Assembly (NCBI GenBank): GCA_044507775.1
Contig: JBIQIY010000009.1
Coordinates: 1-64,000 of the forward strand
Source of the DNA: Chryseosolibacter sp044507775
GTDB taxonomy: Bacteria; Bacteroidota; Bacteroidia; Cytophagales; Cyclobacteriaceae
Reading direction: 5' to 3'
Length of the DNA stretch: 64,000 nt
A program made the position numbers and the translations under genes. The notes under the pieces are model-generated. The model was not told where the DNA came from, did not search any database, and saw only the letters and a list, made by a program, of their open reading frames with translations. Below, piece after piece: positions 1 to 8,860 of the stretch (the stretch's first letter is position 1; each line of letters begins with the position of its first letter).

Positions 1-985
1 ACCAAAGCCCTGAAAGGGCGCAAGACAATTCGAAGCACAAACTTCAACTTTGACCTTTCAACCATAGTCCCAACACTCCGATAATAGCCATCGAAAGAAT
101 GAAAACCGGAATTTCCGTTGATGGAAAGGTCGTCGAAGATTTGAAAGGGCTTGGCATCGCGATTCAATCTCACCTTCTCTTGAAAAAAGTTGACAATTGT
201 TCAATTGACAATTGACAACGGTCGCACCACTCGCCTGATTGATGCCCGCCTCTGATCCCGTCAACCGGATTGCCCTTCTTTGGCCGAGCCTGCTGAATGC
301 CATTACCCTTTGTTTGTTGACACTGAGCCCTGAAAGGGCGACATACACTAGCCCAGGTTGACGAGCGCCAGCGAGGAGGCCTGGGTTACAAGCGTGCAAT
401 TACCAAAGCCCTGAAAGGGCGCAAGACAATTCGAAGCACAAACTTCAACTTTGACCTTTCAACCATAGTCCCAACACTCCGATAATAGAATGAAAACCGG
501 AATTCGCGTTGATAGAACGGCCGTCGAAGATTTCGCGATTCAATCTCACCTTCTCTTGAAAAAGAAATGACAATAGGTCAATATAGGTCCATTGACAATT
601 GACAACGGTCGCACCACTCGCCTGAATGATGCCCGCCTCTGATCCCGTCAACCGGATTGCCCTTCTTGGCCGAACCTGGCTGAACGTATACATTATAGGG
701 CGTGCTCATCCCATCGAGCCGACTAAAGATGGACGCTCATCCTTACTTGAATTACTTAAATGGATGCTGGCCTTGATCGACTTTATTAAGCCCTCGGTAA
801 ATAACCCGCAACGGGTGAGTAGCCATTACCCTTTGTTTGTTGACACTGAGCCCTGAAAGGGCGACATACACTAGCCCAGGTTGACGAGCGCCAGCGAGGA
901 GGCCTGGGTTACAAGCGTGCAATTACCAAAGCCCTGAAAGGGCGCAAGACAATTCGAAGCACAAACTTCAACTTTGACCCTTTCA
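1..985. repeat. Long tandem, palindrome-rich intergenic repeat array
   Basis: No gene is supported in this first kilobase. It consists of a 401-bp unit (1-401), a second 523-bp unit (402-924) and the start of a third (925 to about 980). All three open with the same roughly 60-bp block. The second unit carries about 120-140 bp of extra sequence around 680-826. Each junction contains two copies of the palindrome GCCCTGAAAGGGC (near 8, 329, 409, 851 and 932). Between the two copies lies a longer imperfect stem with arms AGCCCAGG and CCTGGGTT. Paired short palindromes at fixed spacing resemble REP/BIME-like elements. The array probably continues beyond the left edge. Small reading frames inside it repeat with the DNA and look spurious. 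Confidence 0.85.
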
Positions 986-1003
986 ACTTGACGCGGTAAC
1001 CCC

Positions 1004-1567
1004 CTACAACCCCAAAGCTCCGATATTGATCCCGGCGCGAATCACGATCGGGCTGTCATAAGGCGAATACCCCATTTGATCATGATACGAAAAATTGTAT
1101 AACGCCATCACGTAGAATGCTGCACGTTCCCCCAAGGGCTGGATGAACCCTCCACCGGCTAGAAAACTGTCAAAGCTCTGCCTCGTGTTTTCCGTGTAGG
1201 GAAATATCGGATACTCATAATTCAGATATTCATATTCCGTCTGAAGAAAGATATTCCGATAGAACGTGAAGCGCAGAAAAGGGCTGACACCGTAGTCATT
1301 CAATTTAATCGACGGCTTTACGATCTTATAGTTCGTGTAACGATACGTAATCCCCGTCCCGCCGAGCAACCTCGCCGTAAGCCGGTATCCGATCATAGGA
1401 GAGACGGAAAAATAATCCTGCACGGAGCCAAATCCGAGACCCAGTCCGCCACCAAAGACGATCCGGTCCCGCACGGGTACCCCCTCAAGACTGTTGTCTT
1501 TTCCCTGGGCAAACACGCCGGTCGACAGACTGGCCAACAAAATCGCGCACAGCAAAAAGCGTATCAT
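1004..1567 (-). CDS. Putative outer-membrane beta-barrel protein
   Basis: The 187-residue protein starts with a clear signal peptide (about residues 1-20, cleavage after GVFA). The rest alternates polar and aromatic or hydrophobic residues in short stretches separated by glycine-rich turns, as in small outer-membrane beta-barrels. No enzyme motif is visible and the name of the family is not recognised. It begins 10 bp after the stop of the DivIC-like gene on the same strand, so the two are probably co-transcribed. The repeat array starts immediately downstream. Function unknown; location in the outer membrane is inferred from composition. Confidence 0.7.
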   Translation of the reverse strand: MIRFLLCAILLASLSTGVFAQGKDNSLEGVPVRDRIVFGGGLGLGFGSVQDYFSVSPMIGYRLTARLLGGTGITYRYTNYKIVKPSIKLNDYGVSPFLRFTFYRNIFLQTEYEYLNYEYPIFPYTENTRQSFDSFLAGGGFIQPLGERAAFYVMALYNFSYHDQMGYSPYDSPIVIRAGINIGALGL

Positions 1568-1577
1568 GGGTGAATGA

Positions 1578-1868
1578 TTATTCCTCGATAATGACGTAAA
1601 TATCCTCGGACGGCTTCTTCATCAGGTATTTTTCCCGGGCGAACTTCTCGACAGACTCTTTGTCACCAAACAGTTCCGACCGATCCTGCTTCACTTCGCG
1701 GATCTTCTCTTCGTAGTATTCCTTCTCATCCTCGAGCGCATCGAGCTTCGATCCGAGTTGATAACGCGCAACGATGTTATTGGAATCAAGCAACAACATC
1801 CATGCAAAAAATATCGCAAGCGATACAAAATAAAAATTCCGGAATACCGGGGGAAGTTTCTTCATCAT
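1578..1868 (-). CDS. Septum formation initiator family protein (DivIC/FtsB-like)
   Basis: A small bitopic division protein, about 97 residues if it starts at the ATGATG pair at 1868-1863. A start at 2000 is possible, but it adds 44 residues that do not look like the family. One membrane segment (about residues 11-27, FVSLAIFFAWMLLL) is followed by a charged coiled coil (LDALEDEKEYYEEKI). The end is the typical family tail, EKFAREKYLMKKPSEDIYVI. Members bridge early and late divisome proteins at the septum. In many related genomes it follows eno closely; here a helicase gene and a repeat block lie between them. A possible -7 element TAGTTTTG (1933-1926, minus) lacks a clear -33 partner. Confidence 0.88.
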   Translation of the reverse strand: MMKKLPPVFRNFYFVSLAIFFAWMLLLDSNNIVARYQLGSKLDALEDEKEYYEEKIREVKQDRSELFGDKESVEKFAREKYLMKKPSEDIYVIIEE

Positions 1869-2124
1869 GGCCTGATAATCAATGCTAAGATAGCTGTTTT
1901 GAATGAATTTCAAGACAAGGGCTATCAAAACTACACCGTTCCAACCTCCGTTGAGGGTTCTCCTGATTGAACCTTCAACCACGGCAGACGAGTGTAACAA
2001 CGAAGCGCGAAAAAGAATGTTGCGCCTTTGCAGGTCGATTTCAAAAGGCGCGGGAACCTTCGAAACTTCAAAACCCGGCCCGACCGCGCACCATAGAGCT
2101 ACCTCCCTCCCGGGCCCCGGCCTC

Positions 2125-4302
2125 TCACTGAGACTCGCGTTTTTCCAATAGCTCCAGGTGATTCATTACGGCGCGGATCTCACCGTAGCTGAAGTCATCA
2201 CCAAGCTTTTGCTTGACGGGTTGCATGCTCACCGTCTGGACGTCGCGGATTACAGAGACTATCTTTTCGATTTTGATTTCCTCGATGCATTGGTGAATAT
2301 CGATCTCCCCCGCCTTGATCAGTTGAGCCATATGACCTTCGATTGTGCTGAGAGCAAGGCCACGCTTCGCGGCAATGTCGGAGGGCCGCATGCCAGACTG
2401 GAGCATCGCAAGCGTCTCTTTCTGTGTACTTCCCTTCGGAGGCCTTTCCTTCCGTTTCTCTCCTTCCAATTCCGCGACCACTGCGACCTGCACGGCTGAC
2501 GGATTGAAGACAACCTCTCCATACTGAACCTTGCCGATGGCATTGGATTTCTTCGCAATGGTGTTGCGCAGCTGCCTGACACGCTTCAGATATTGCTTTA
2601 TTTTCTTCGCGCCTTTCAGCGACTGGATGTGCGCTTCGAGCGGAATGAACAAATGCTCCATCAACGATCTTGAAAAATAATCAATCGCTCGCCTCACACG
2701 TTCCGCAAGCTGCTCTTCCAGTCCGGGGCCGAGCAATGAATTGATCTGTTGCTGAAATTTCATGGCTACCGCTTGGAGTTCCTCCGCGTGCCGCAGCATG
2801 TCACGCATCTCTGCGACCGCGCGTTCTATTTGCGGAAGCTGTTTACCCTGAACGTACTGGACGTGATCCCGGATGTTCTCCACCAGGTTCTGAAGATCAA
2901 AAGTCTTCACAAGTTGAAGGTGTTGAAATTCTGTTTTCGCCCGTTCCAGCAAGGGGGCAAGCTCATCCGCGGCCTCCCTGCGCGCAAATGCAAGCACGAG
3001 CGGATCCGTTGAAATACCCGACGGCACAATCCGCGACCGGATGATCAGGCCGTCTAACGACGTGCACCGGCTCAATGCGACGTATACCTGCCCGGGAGCA
3101 AAGGAATCTCCCGCATCGATGATCGCGTTCTGAAACGTGAGTCCCTGGCTCTTGTGAATCGTAATGGCCCACGCGAGCCGGATGGGATACTGTGTGAAAG
3201 AACCAAGCTTTTCCTCCTTGATGCTTTCCTCCTGCTGATCATACGAGTATCGGATGTTCGTCCAGGTCTCCTGCTCCAACTCTAGTTCTTCGCCGGAGTC
3301 AGCCAACACTACGCGGATTCCCTCCGAATCTATCTTGCTTACCGTCGCGAGCTTGCCGTTGTAATACCTGCGTTCTTCGCTTTTGTCGTTTCGGATAAAC
3401 ATCACCTGTGCCCCCTCCTTTAGTTGCAGGAGCGGATCAGTTGGCAGTGTCTTGTCCGGGAAATCGCCTTCCACCTCTCCCCTGAACTCAAAATACTCTC
3501 CCTCGAGGTTTTGAAGCTCTTCGGCGTTGATCTTGTCAGCTTTGTAGTTATGTGTTGTGAGCGTAATGTATTTCGCACCCGGTTCCGGGCGTATGCTGTT
3601 TCGCGCGTTAAGAGTCTCCAGATCGTCGCGCGTCGCCTCGTTGTTCCGGATGCGGTTGAGAATATCAATAAAGCTCTGCTGACTTTGCCGATATATCTTC
3701 TTCAACTCGATATAAACCAGGTCTGACTGTTCGACGACCTTCGAATGAAAGAAGAACGGACTCTCGTAATACTGGCGCAACACGGACCACTGGGAATCCG
3801 GCATCACGGGCGGAAGCTGAAACAGGTCGCCGATGTAGAGCACCTGCACTCCGCCGAAAGGAGTGTGCGGCATCTTTCTGAAATAACGGAGAATAGCATC
3901 CGTAGCGTCGAGCATATCGGCCCGCACCATGCTGACCTCGTCGATGATGAGCAACTCAAGATCGCGGAAGATTTCTCTTTTATTTTCGCTGACGCGGATA
4001 TTCTTGAATAAAGTGTATTGGTCCGTGACGCCTTCACCGGTGAACTTATGCGTAACCGGGAGGAAAGGACCCAGTGGCAACTGGAAGAAAGAGTGCATGG
4101 TAACACCGCCTGCATTGATCGCCGCCACCCCGGTCGGCGCGACAACAACGCATTTTTTTCGCGTGTGCTCCCGGATATATTTCAGGAATGTCGTTTTTCC
4201 CGTGCCGGCTTTTCCGGTCAGGAAAATATGCCGCGAAGTATTATTGACGAAGTCCGCGGCTGTGCTGAAGAGAGGGTTTTCGTCATGCATAGCGTTGTCC
4301 AA
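2125..4302 (-). CDS. PIF1-like AAA helicase with C-terminal HTH domain
   Basis: The 725-residue protein is a superfamily-1 DNA helicase of the PIF1/RecD2-like type. Visible motifs are Walker A GKAGTGKT (30-37), motif Ia APTGVAA, Walker B DEVSM (121-125), IGDLFQLPP (157-165), TIHKSQGLTF (381-390) and YVALSRCTSL (407-416). The last region (about 635-690) contains a helix-turn-helix like the HTH_40 domain at the ends of some RecQ/PIF1 proteins (RPSDIAAKRGLALSTIEGHM). A long basic helical linker joins the halves. Such proteins unwind DNA, often at G-quadruplexes or stalled forks; the role here is inferred. It lies between eno and the divIC-like gene, with the minisatellite immediately upstream. 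Start at 4302; a second ATG lies four codons inside. Confidence 0.88.
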   Translation of the reverse strand: MDNAMHDENPLFSTAADFVNNTSRHIFLTGKAGTGKTTFLKYIREHTRKKCVVVAPTGVAAINAGGVTMHSFFQLPLGPFLPVTHKFTGEGVTDQYTLFKNIRVSENKREIFRDLELLIIDEVSMVRADMLDATDAILRYFRKMPHTPFGGVQVLYIGDLFQLPPVMPDSQWSVLRQYYESPFFFHSKVVEQSDLVYIELKKIYRQSQQSFIDILNRIRNNEATRDDLETLNARNSIRPEPGAKYITLTTHNYKADKINAEELQNLEGEYFEFRGEVEGDFPDKTLPTDPLLQLKEGAQVMFIRNDKSEERRYYNGKLATVSKIDSEGIRVVLADSGEELELEQETWTNIRYSYDQQEESIKEEKLGSFTQYPIRLAWAITIHKSQGLTFQNAIIDAGDSFAPGQVYVALSRCTSLDGLIIRSRIVPSGISTDPLVLAFARREAADELAPLLERAKTEFQHLQLVKTFDLQNLVENIRDHVQYVQGKQLPQIERAVAEMRDMLRHAEELQAVAMKFQQQINSLLGPGLEEQLAERVRRAIDYFSRSLMEHLFIPLEAHIQSLKGAKKIKQYLKRVRQLRNTIAKKSNAIGKVQYGEVVFNPSAVQVAVVAELEGEKRKERPPKGSTQKETLAMLQSGMRPSDIAAKRGLALSTIEGHMAQLIKAGEIDIHQCIEEIKIEKIVSVIRDVQTVSMQPVKQKLGDDFSYGEIRAVMNHLELLEKRESQ

Positions 4303-4314
4303 TTTACGATACGT

Positions 4315-4660
4315 TGGCGAAAGTTGAAAGACAGGTTTAAATGCAAGTTGAAAGACAGGTAAAAAGGCAAGTTGAAAGGCAAGTAGAAAGGCAGGTAGAA
4401 AGGCAGGTAGAAAGACAGGTAAAAAGACAGGTTGAAAGACAAGTAGAAATACAGGTGGAATGCAGGTGCACCCAACCCGAACTAAACTTGCCTTTCAACC
4501 TGCATTACACCTGCCTTTAGACCTGTATTAGACCTGCCTTTAAACCTGTATTAAACCTGCCTTTAGACCTGCCTTTTAACCTGTATTAAACCTGTCTTTA
4601 AACCTGCATTAAACCTGCCTTTTAACCTGCATTAAACCTGCATTAAACCTGCATTTAAAC
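4315..4660. repeat. Inverted minisatellite of 11-12 bp units between eno and the helicase gene
   Basis: The whole spacer is built of short degenerate units. The left half (about 4325-4468) reads GAAAGRCAGGTW on the plus strand, about 11 copies of mostly 12 bp. The right half (about 4486-4660) carries the reverse-complement theme, with units such as ACCTGCCTTTAA (12 bp) often alternating with ACCTGTATTAA (11 bp), about 15 copies. A unique core of about 19 bp (4466-4485) separates them. The last right-hand unit runs into the TAA of eno. A transcript could fold into a very long imperfect hairpin. Reading frames across it (hydrophobic FYLPFYLP repeats) are judged spurious. Confidence 0.9.
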
Positions 4661-5932
4661 AAGGCGGGCCGGGAAATAAGCGATCTCGCCAAGCTCTTCT
4701 TCAATGCGAATGAGCTGATTGTACTTCGCCATCCGGTCGGAGCGTGACGCGGAGCCGGTTTTGATCTGGCCGCAATTCAATGCCACTGCCAGGTCGGCGA
4801 TGGTGCTGTCTTCCGTTTCACCTGAGCGGTGGGACATAACGCTCTTATAGGAATTCCGCTTCGCCAGGTTCACCGCATTGATGGTTTCCGTGAGCGAACC
4901 GATCTGGTTTACCTTGACAAGAATGGAATTGGCAACTCCTTTTGTGATGCCATCCTGGAGACGGGTGACGTTTGTGACAAACAAATCATCGCCTACAAGC
5001 TGAACTTTGGATCCGATCTTGTCGGTAAGACCCTTCCATCCGGTCCAATCGTCTTCGGCCATGCCGTCTTCGATGGAGATAATGGGATATTTCTTCGCCC
5101 ACGAAGCCCAGTAGTCTACCATTTCTTCGGAACTCAATTTCTTGCCATCGGACTTCTTGAAGATATACGAGTTGCTCTTGGCATCATAGAACTCCGAGCT
5201 CGCGGCGTCCATCGCGATGAACACGTCCTCGCCGGGTTTAAAGCCCGCCTTTTCGATCGCCATCAGCACTACCTCGATAGCTTCCTCGTTGGAGGCGATG
5301 TTCGGAGCAAAACCTCCCTCGTCGCCCACATTGGTCGAGAGGCCTTTGTCGTGCAATACTTTTTTCAGGTTGTGAAATATCTCGGTTCCCATCCGGAGGG
5401 ATTCGGAGAACGTGTCCGCCTTCAGAGGCATCACCATGAACTCCTGGAAGTCGATTTTGTTGTCGGCGTGGCTTCCGCCGTTCAGAATGTTCATCATCGG
5501 CACGGGCAGGGTATTCGCATTGACACCGCCGATGTAGCGGTACAGCGATAAGCCTGCTTCCATGGCGGCAGCTTTTGCTACGGCGAGGGAAGTTCCCAGG
5601 ATCGCATTTGCTCCCAGGTTCGCCTTGTTGGGTGAACCATCGAGTTCAATCATCAGCTTGTCGATGAGGTTCTGATCGAATACGGAAAATCCGACGACTT
5701 CCTCTGCTATTTTCGCATTGACATTTTCAACTGCCTGCAATACACCTTTGCCTAAAAACTTCTTCTTGTCTCCATCGCGCAATTCTACGGCTTCATGGGT
5801 TCCTGTGGACGCGCCGGAGGGAACGGCGGCCCGGCCGAAGGCACCGCTTTCAGTAAATACGTCCACTTCTACTGTTGGATTGCCCCGGCTATCCAGGATC
5901 TGACGGGCGTGAATACTCTCGATTAGACTCAT
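4655..5932 (-). CDS. eno: Enolase
   Basis: Enolase interconverts 2-phosphoglycerate and phosphoenolpyruvate in glycolysis; it is a cytoplasmic Mg-dependent homodimer or octamer. The 425 residues match the usual bacterial length. Visible family motifs are GRAAVPSGASTGTHEAVELRD near the N terminus, GDEGGFAP (catalytic Glu region), SIEDGMAEDDW and LVGDDLFVTN (metal ligands), ILVKVNQIGSLTE (catalytic Lys) and SHRSGETED (substrate loop). It lies 70 bp downstream of carA on the same strand with no strong terminator between, so read-through from the carA promoter is likely. Confidence 0.98.
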   Translation of the reverse strand: MSLIESIHARQILDSRGNPTVEVDVFTESGAFGRAAVPSGASTGTHEAVELRDGDKKKFLGKGVLQAVENVNAKIAEEVVGFSVFDQNLIDKLMIELDGSPNKANLGANAILGTSLAVAKAAAMEAGLSLYRYIGGVNANTLPVPMMNILNGGSHADNKIDFQEFMVMPLKADTFSESLRMGTEIFHNLKKVLHDKGLSTNVGDEGGFAPNIASNEEAIEVVLMAIEKAGFKPGEDVFIAMDAASSEFYDAKSNSYIFKKSDGKKLSSEEMVDYWASWAKKYPIISIEDGMAEDDWTGWKGLTDKIGSKVQLVGDDLFVTNVTRLQDGITKGVANSILVKVNQIGSLTETINAVNLAKRNSYKSVMSHRSGETEDSTIADLAVALNCGQIKTGSASRSDRMAKYNQLIRIEEELGEIAYFPARLV

Positions 5933-6002
5933 TGCAATATATTTTTAGTTTTGGTTTTTGGTCGTCCGTAGTTCAGCAGCGACCTGCTGATTTTCTGAAT
6001 GT

Positions 6003-7091
6003 TTATTGGCCGTTCCCCATCATCGCTACAAATTCGTCGAACAGGTAGTGGGAGTCGTGCGGACCCGGGGAAGCCTCCGGGTGATATTGTACAGAGAATG
6101 CCTTTTTATCTTTCAATCGAATACCCATGATGGTATTGTCATTCAGGTGAAGGTGTGTGACTTCCACCGCGGGATTATTCTGGATGTCTTTTTCGCTCAC
6201 AGCAAATCCGTGGTTTTGCGAAGTCATTTCTCCTTTTCCCGACAGGAGATTTTTCACGGGGTGATTCAGTCCGCGGTGTCCGTGGTGCATTTTATAGGTT
6301 GACACACCGCATGAGAGTGCCAGCAACTGATGGCCAAGGCAAATTCCGAAAACCGGCTTGTCAGACGCGACGACATCGCCTACCGTCTTGATGGCATAGT
6401 CCATCACGGCTGGGTCACCGGGGCCGTTCGAAAGAAAATACCCATCCGGATTCCACGCTGCCATCTCTGACTGGGGTGTCCTTGCCGGGAACACTTTGAT
6501 GTAGCAACCGCGTGCGGCGAGATTTCGCAGGATGTTACTTTTTATGCCGAGGTCCAGCGCGGCGACTTTGAACTTTGCGTTGGGATCTCCGATAAAATAA
6601 GGTTCTTTGGTGCTGACGATCGAGGAAAGCTCCAGGCCGCTCATAGACGGCACTTTCTTGATCTCCTCCTTCATTTGATCAGGCGTCAGTGTAGAGGATA
6701 TCAGGGCATTCATTGCGCCCTTGTTGCGGATGTAGCGCACGAGCATGCGCGTGTCGACGTCCGCTATGCCCACCACTCCGTTGCGTTCGAGGTACTGCTG
6801 AAGGCTTTCCTGAGCCTCCTTCCGGCTGTACTGCTCCGCAAAGTCATTCACGACCACGCCGGCGATCTTGGTGGCACCCGATTCCTGTTCGTCGTCCAGC
6901 GCGCCGTAGTTGCCGATGTGAGCGGTTGTGTTGACGATGATCTGTCCGTAGTAAGAGGGGTCGGTGTAAATTTCCTGGTAGCCGGTCATTCCTGTATTGA
7001 AGCAGATCTCACCGCCGGTAGTTCCAATCTTGCCAATCGGCGTTCCTTCGACAATCAAACCATCTTCCAATAACAGATAAGCTCTTTGCAT
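6003..7091 (-). CDS. carA: Carbamoyl-phosphate synthase small subunit
   Basis: This is the glutamine amidotransferase subunit that feeds ammonia to CarB for arginine and pyrimidine synthesis. The 362-residue protein has the N-terminal CPSase small-chain domain (LLLEDGLIVEGTPIGKIG) and a C-terminal class I amidotransferase domain. That domain has the nucleophile in FGICLGHQLLAL and the His-Glu dyad in SVQYHPEASPGPHD. The large subunit is not in the window. It has its own promoter (7166-7196) after the rplQ terminator and is followed by eno. Confidence 0.97.
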   Translation of the reverse strand: MQRAYLLLEDGLIVEGTPIGKIGTTGGEICFNTGMTGYQEIYTDPSYYGQIIVNTTAHIGNYGALDDEQESGATKIAGVVVNDFAEQYSRKEAQESLQQYLERNGVVGIADVDTRMLVRYIRNKGAMNALISSTLTPDQMKEEIKKVPSMSGLELSSIVSTKEPYFIGDPNAKFKVAALDLGIKSNILRNLAARGCYIKVFPARTPQSEMAAWNPDGYFLSNGPGDPAVMDYAIKTVGDVVASDKPVFGICLGHQLLALSCGVSTYKMHHGHRGLNHPVKNLLSGKGEMTSQNHGFAVSEKDIQNNPAVEVTHLHLNDNTIMGIRLKDKKAFSVQYHPEASPGPHDSHYLFDEFVAMMGNGQ

Positions 7092-7165
7092 ATTTTTCAG
7101 CGTGATAAAGTTCTAAAATTTCATAAAAATCCAACCGGAACGGCTCCCCTTGCGGCTAACGGCCC

Positions 7166-7196
7166 CAAAGTTACCCTTCCATTCAAAACTGCCAAC
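7166..7196 (-). promoter_or_regulatory. Bacteroidota-type promoter for carA-eno
   Basis: On the minus strand, TAACTTTG (7173-7166) fits the TAnnTTTG -7 consensus exactly. It lies 19 nt after GTTG (7196-7193), one mismatch from the TTTG -33 element. It sits between the rplQ terminator and carA and would give a leader of roughly 65 nt. Confidence 0.6.
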
Positions 7197-7204
7197 GTTT
7201 GAAC

Positions 7205-7243
7205 AAAAAAAAGGGATTGAATATCCATCCAATCCCTTTTTTA
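7205..7243 (-). terminator. Rho-independent terminator after rplQ
   Basis: The minus strand forms a stem AAAAAGGGATTG / CAATCCCTTTTT followed by a run of T. It lies 19 bp after the rplQ stop and ends the long ribosomal transcript. The A-rich flank also lets it act weakly in the other direction. Confidence 0.85.
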
Positions 7244-7261
7244 TATGTGTCAGAAAGAGCA

Positions 7262-7840
7262 CTACTCCTTCTTCTTTTTCGGTTTTGCAGCAGGCTTCTT
7301 TTCTGCTTTCGGTTCAGCCTTTTTACGGGCTTTTTTCGGAGCGCTAGCCTCCTCTGCCGGAGCCTCCTCGGTTGTCGCCGCTGCTGCCTCGGCAGTTTCA
7401 GCGCCTTCCTCTTTCTTGCCTGAACGGCGGCTTCTCCGTGTCCTGCCTTTCTTCGCAGCGCCTTCTTTGGTGTAGAGGGTGTTAAAGTCTACCAGTTCGA
7501 TGAAGCACATCTCCGCGTTATCACCCAGGCGCGTGTCAGCAAGCTTGATGATACGTGTGTATCCACCGGGCCTGTCCGCAATTTTCGACGCGACTTCTCC
7601 GAACAATGTCTGAACCGACTCCTTGTTCTGCAGGTATGAGAATGCTGTTCTGCGGGAGTGCGTAGTGTCATCTTTCGATTTTGTCAAAAGAGGTTCGACA
7701 TACTTCCGCAGCGCTTTTGCTTTCGCCACAGTCGTCGAGATTCGCTTATTGATGATAAGGGAAGACGCCAGGTTGGAAAGCAGAGCTTGTCGGTGAGCCG
7801 ATGTCCTGCCTAAATGATTTATCTTCTTACCGTGTCTCAT
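7262..7840 (-). CDS. rplQ: 50S ribosomal protein L17 with long charged tail
   Basis: L17 binds 23S rRNA near the exit tunnel of the large subunit. The first ~120 residues are canonical (MRHGKKINHLGRTSAHRQAL, GGYTRIIKL, AEMCFIELVDFN). The last ~70 residues are a low-complexity tail of Ala, Glu and Lys (for example ETAEAAAATTEEAPAEEA, then KKARKKAEPKAEKKPAAK). That makes 192 residues against about 120 in E. coli. Such tails are known in Bacteroidota L17. It follows rpoA by 6 bp and ends the alpha operon. Confidence 0.96.
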   Translation of the reverse strand: MRHGKKINHLGRTSAHRQALLSNLASSLIINKRISTTVAKAKALRKYVEPLLTKSKDDTTHSRRTAFSYLQNKESVQTLFGEVASKIADRPGGYTRIIKLADTRLGDNAEMCFIELVDFNTLYTKEGAAKKGRTRRSRRSGKKEEGAETAEAAAATTEEAPAEEASAPKKARKKAEPKAEKKPAAKPKKKKE

Positions 7841-7846
7841 GAGTTC

Positions 7847-8836
7847 TTAGTCTTCGTCGAGTTTATACTTTGTCAGGTCCATGCCAAAAGTCAGGTTCTT
7901 TTCGGCAACAAGTTGTTCCAATTCAGCCAGCGATTTCTTTCCGAAGTTCCTGAATTTCATCATGTCGGAGATTTCCAGCTCCACCAGGTCTCCCAGCGAC
8001 TTCACATCTGCTGCTTTCAGACAGTTGTAAGCGCGGACGGAAAGGTCCAGGTCGTGAAGCGGCGTCTTCAACAGCTTGCGCATGTGAAGCATCTCCTCGT
8101 CTACCTGCTCGATCTCGGCGTCCTTGCCTGTTTCGAGTTCGATCGACTTGTCAGAGAACAGCCTGAAGTGCTGGATAAGAATGTGGGCAGCGCCCTCAAG
8201 TGCCTTCTCAGGGTGAATAGAGCCGTCGGTTTCAATATCGACAACCAGCTTTTCGTAGTCAGTCTTTTGTTCAACACGGGTGTTCTCCACGCTGTACTTT
8301 ACATTCTTTACAGGTGTGAAGATCGCGTCGATCGGAATAAATCCGAAGACCTGTTCAGCGGGCTTATTTTCTTCCGCGGGCAGGTATCCACGGCCTTTTT
8401 CCAGGGTGATCTCGATTTCCAAATGCGCGGACTCATCCAGGTTACAGATGACGTGATCCGGATTGAGGATTTCGAAAGCCGAAGTAAAGCGGGTGATGTC
8501 CCCAGCTTTGAACTGCTTTTGTTTCTTGATGGTAACGGTGATCTTGCTCTCAAATGAATCGGCCACTTTCTTGAACCGCACCATTTTAAGATTCAGGATG
8601 ATTTCGGCTACGTCCTCAACAACCCCTTCAATAGTGGAAAATTCGTGAAGCACACCGGGGATCTTGATTCCGGTGACGGCATAACCTTCCAGCGAGGAAA
8701 GAAGAATACGTCTCAGTGCATTGCCGATCGTAACTCCATATCCTTTTTCCAGCGGTTTGAAAGTGAAAAGTCCGTGAAAATCATCCGACTTTTCCATGAC
8801 CACCTTTTCTGGCATTTGAAATGCTAATATTGACAT
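7847..8836 (-). CDS. rpoA: DNA-directed RNA polymerase subunit alpha
   Basis: The alpha subunit nucleates RNA polymerase assembly and contacts promoters and activators. The 329 residues comprise the N-terminal dimerisation domain (about 1-230, with LRRILLSSLEGYAVTGIKI), a linker, and the C-terminal helix-hairpin-helix domain (about 255-320, LDLSVRAYNCLKAADVKSL and KFRNFGKKSLAELE). It sits between rpsD and rplQ in the standard alpha-operon order. Confidence 0.98.
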   Translation of the reverse strand: MSILAFQMPEKVVMEKSDDFHGLFTFKPLEKGYGVTIGNALRRILLSSLEGYAVTGIKIPGVLHEFSTIEGVVEDVAEIILNLKMVRFKKVADSFESKITVTIKKQKQFKAGDITRFTSAFEILNPDHVICNLDESAHLEIEITLEKGRGYLPAEENKPAEQVFGFIPIDAIFTPVKNVKYSVENTRVEQKTDYEKLVVDIETDGSIHPEKALEGAAHILIQHFRLFSDKSIELETGKDAEIEQVDEEMLHMRKLLKTPLHDLDLSVRAYNCLKAADVKSLGDLVELEISDMMKFRNFGKKSLAELEQLVAEKNLTFGMDLTKYKLDED

Positions 8837-8860
8837 AGTGATGTTGATTAACTGTTTAGA

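Noticed and set aside
58..693. Two similar small minus-strand reading frames in the left repeat array
   Set aside because: They repeat because the DNA repeats, have no domain or codon bias, and cross palindromes; spurious translations.
1..985. Possible CRISPR array
   Set aside because: The units are 400-520 bp with near-identical 'spacers'; no short repeat with unique spacers and no cas gene.
4218..4475. Hydrophobic 85-residue minus-strand frame (FYLPFYLP repeats)
   Set aside because: It is the translation of the 12-bp minisatellite and overlaps the helicase start; not a gene.
5933..6002. Terminator between carA and eno (CAGCAG/CTGCTG stem)
   Set aside because: Short stem with no T run; more likely simple spacer within one transcript.
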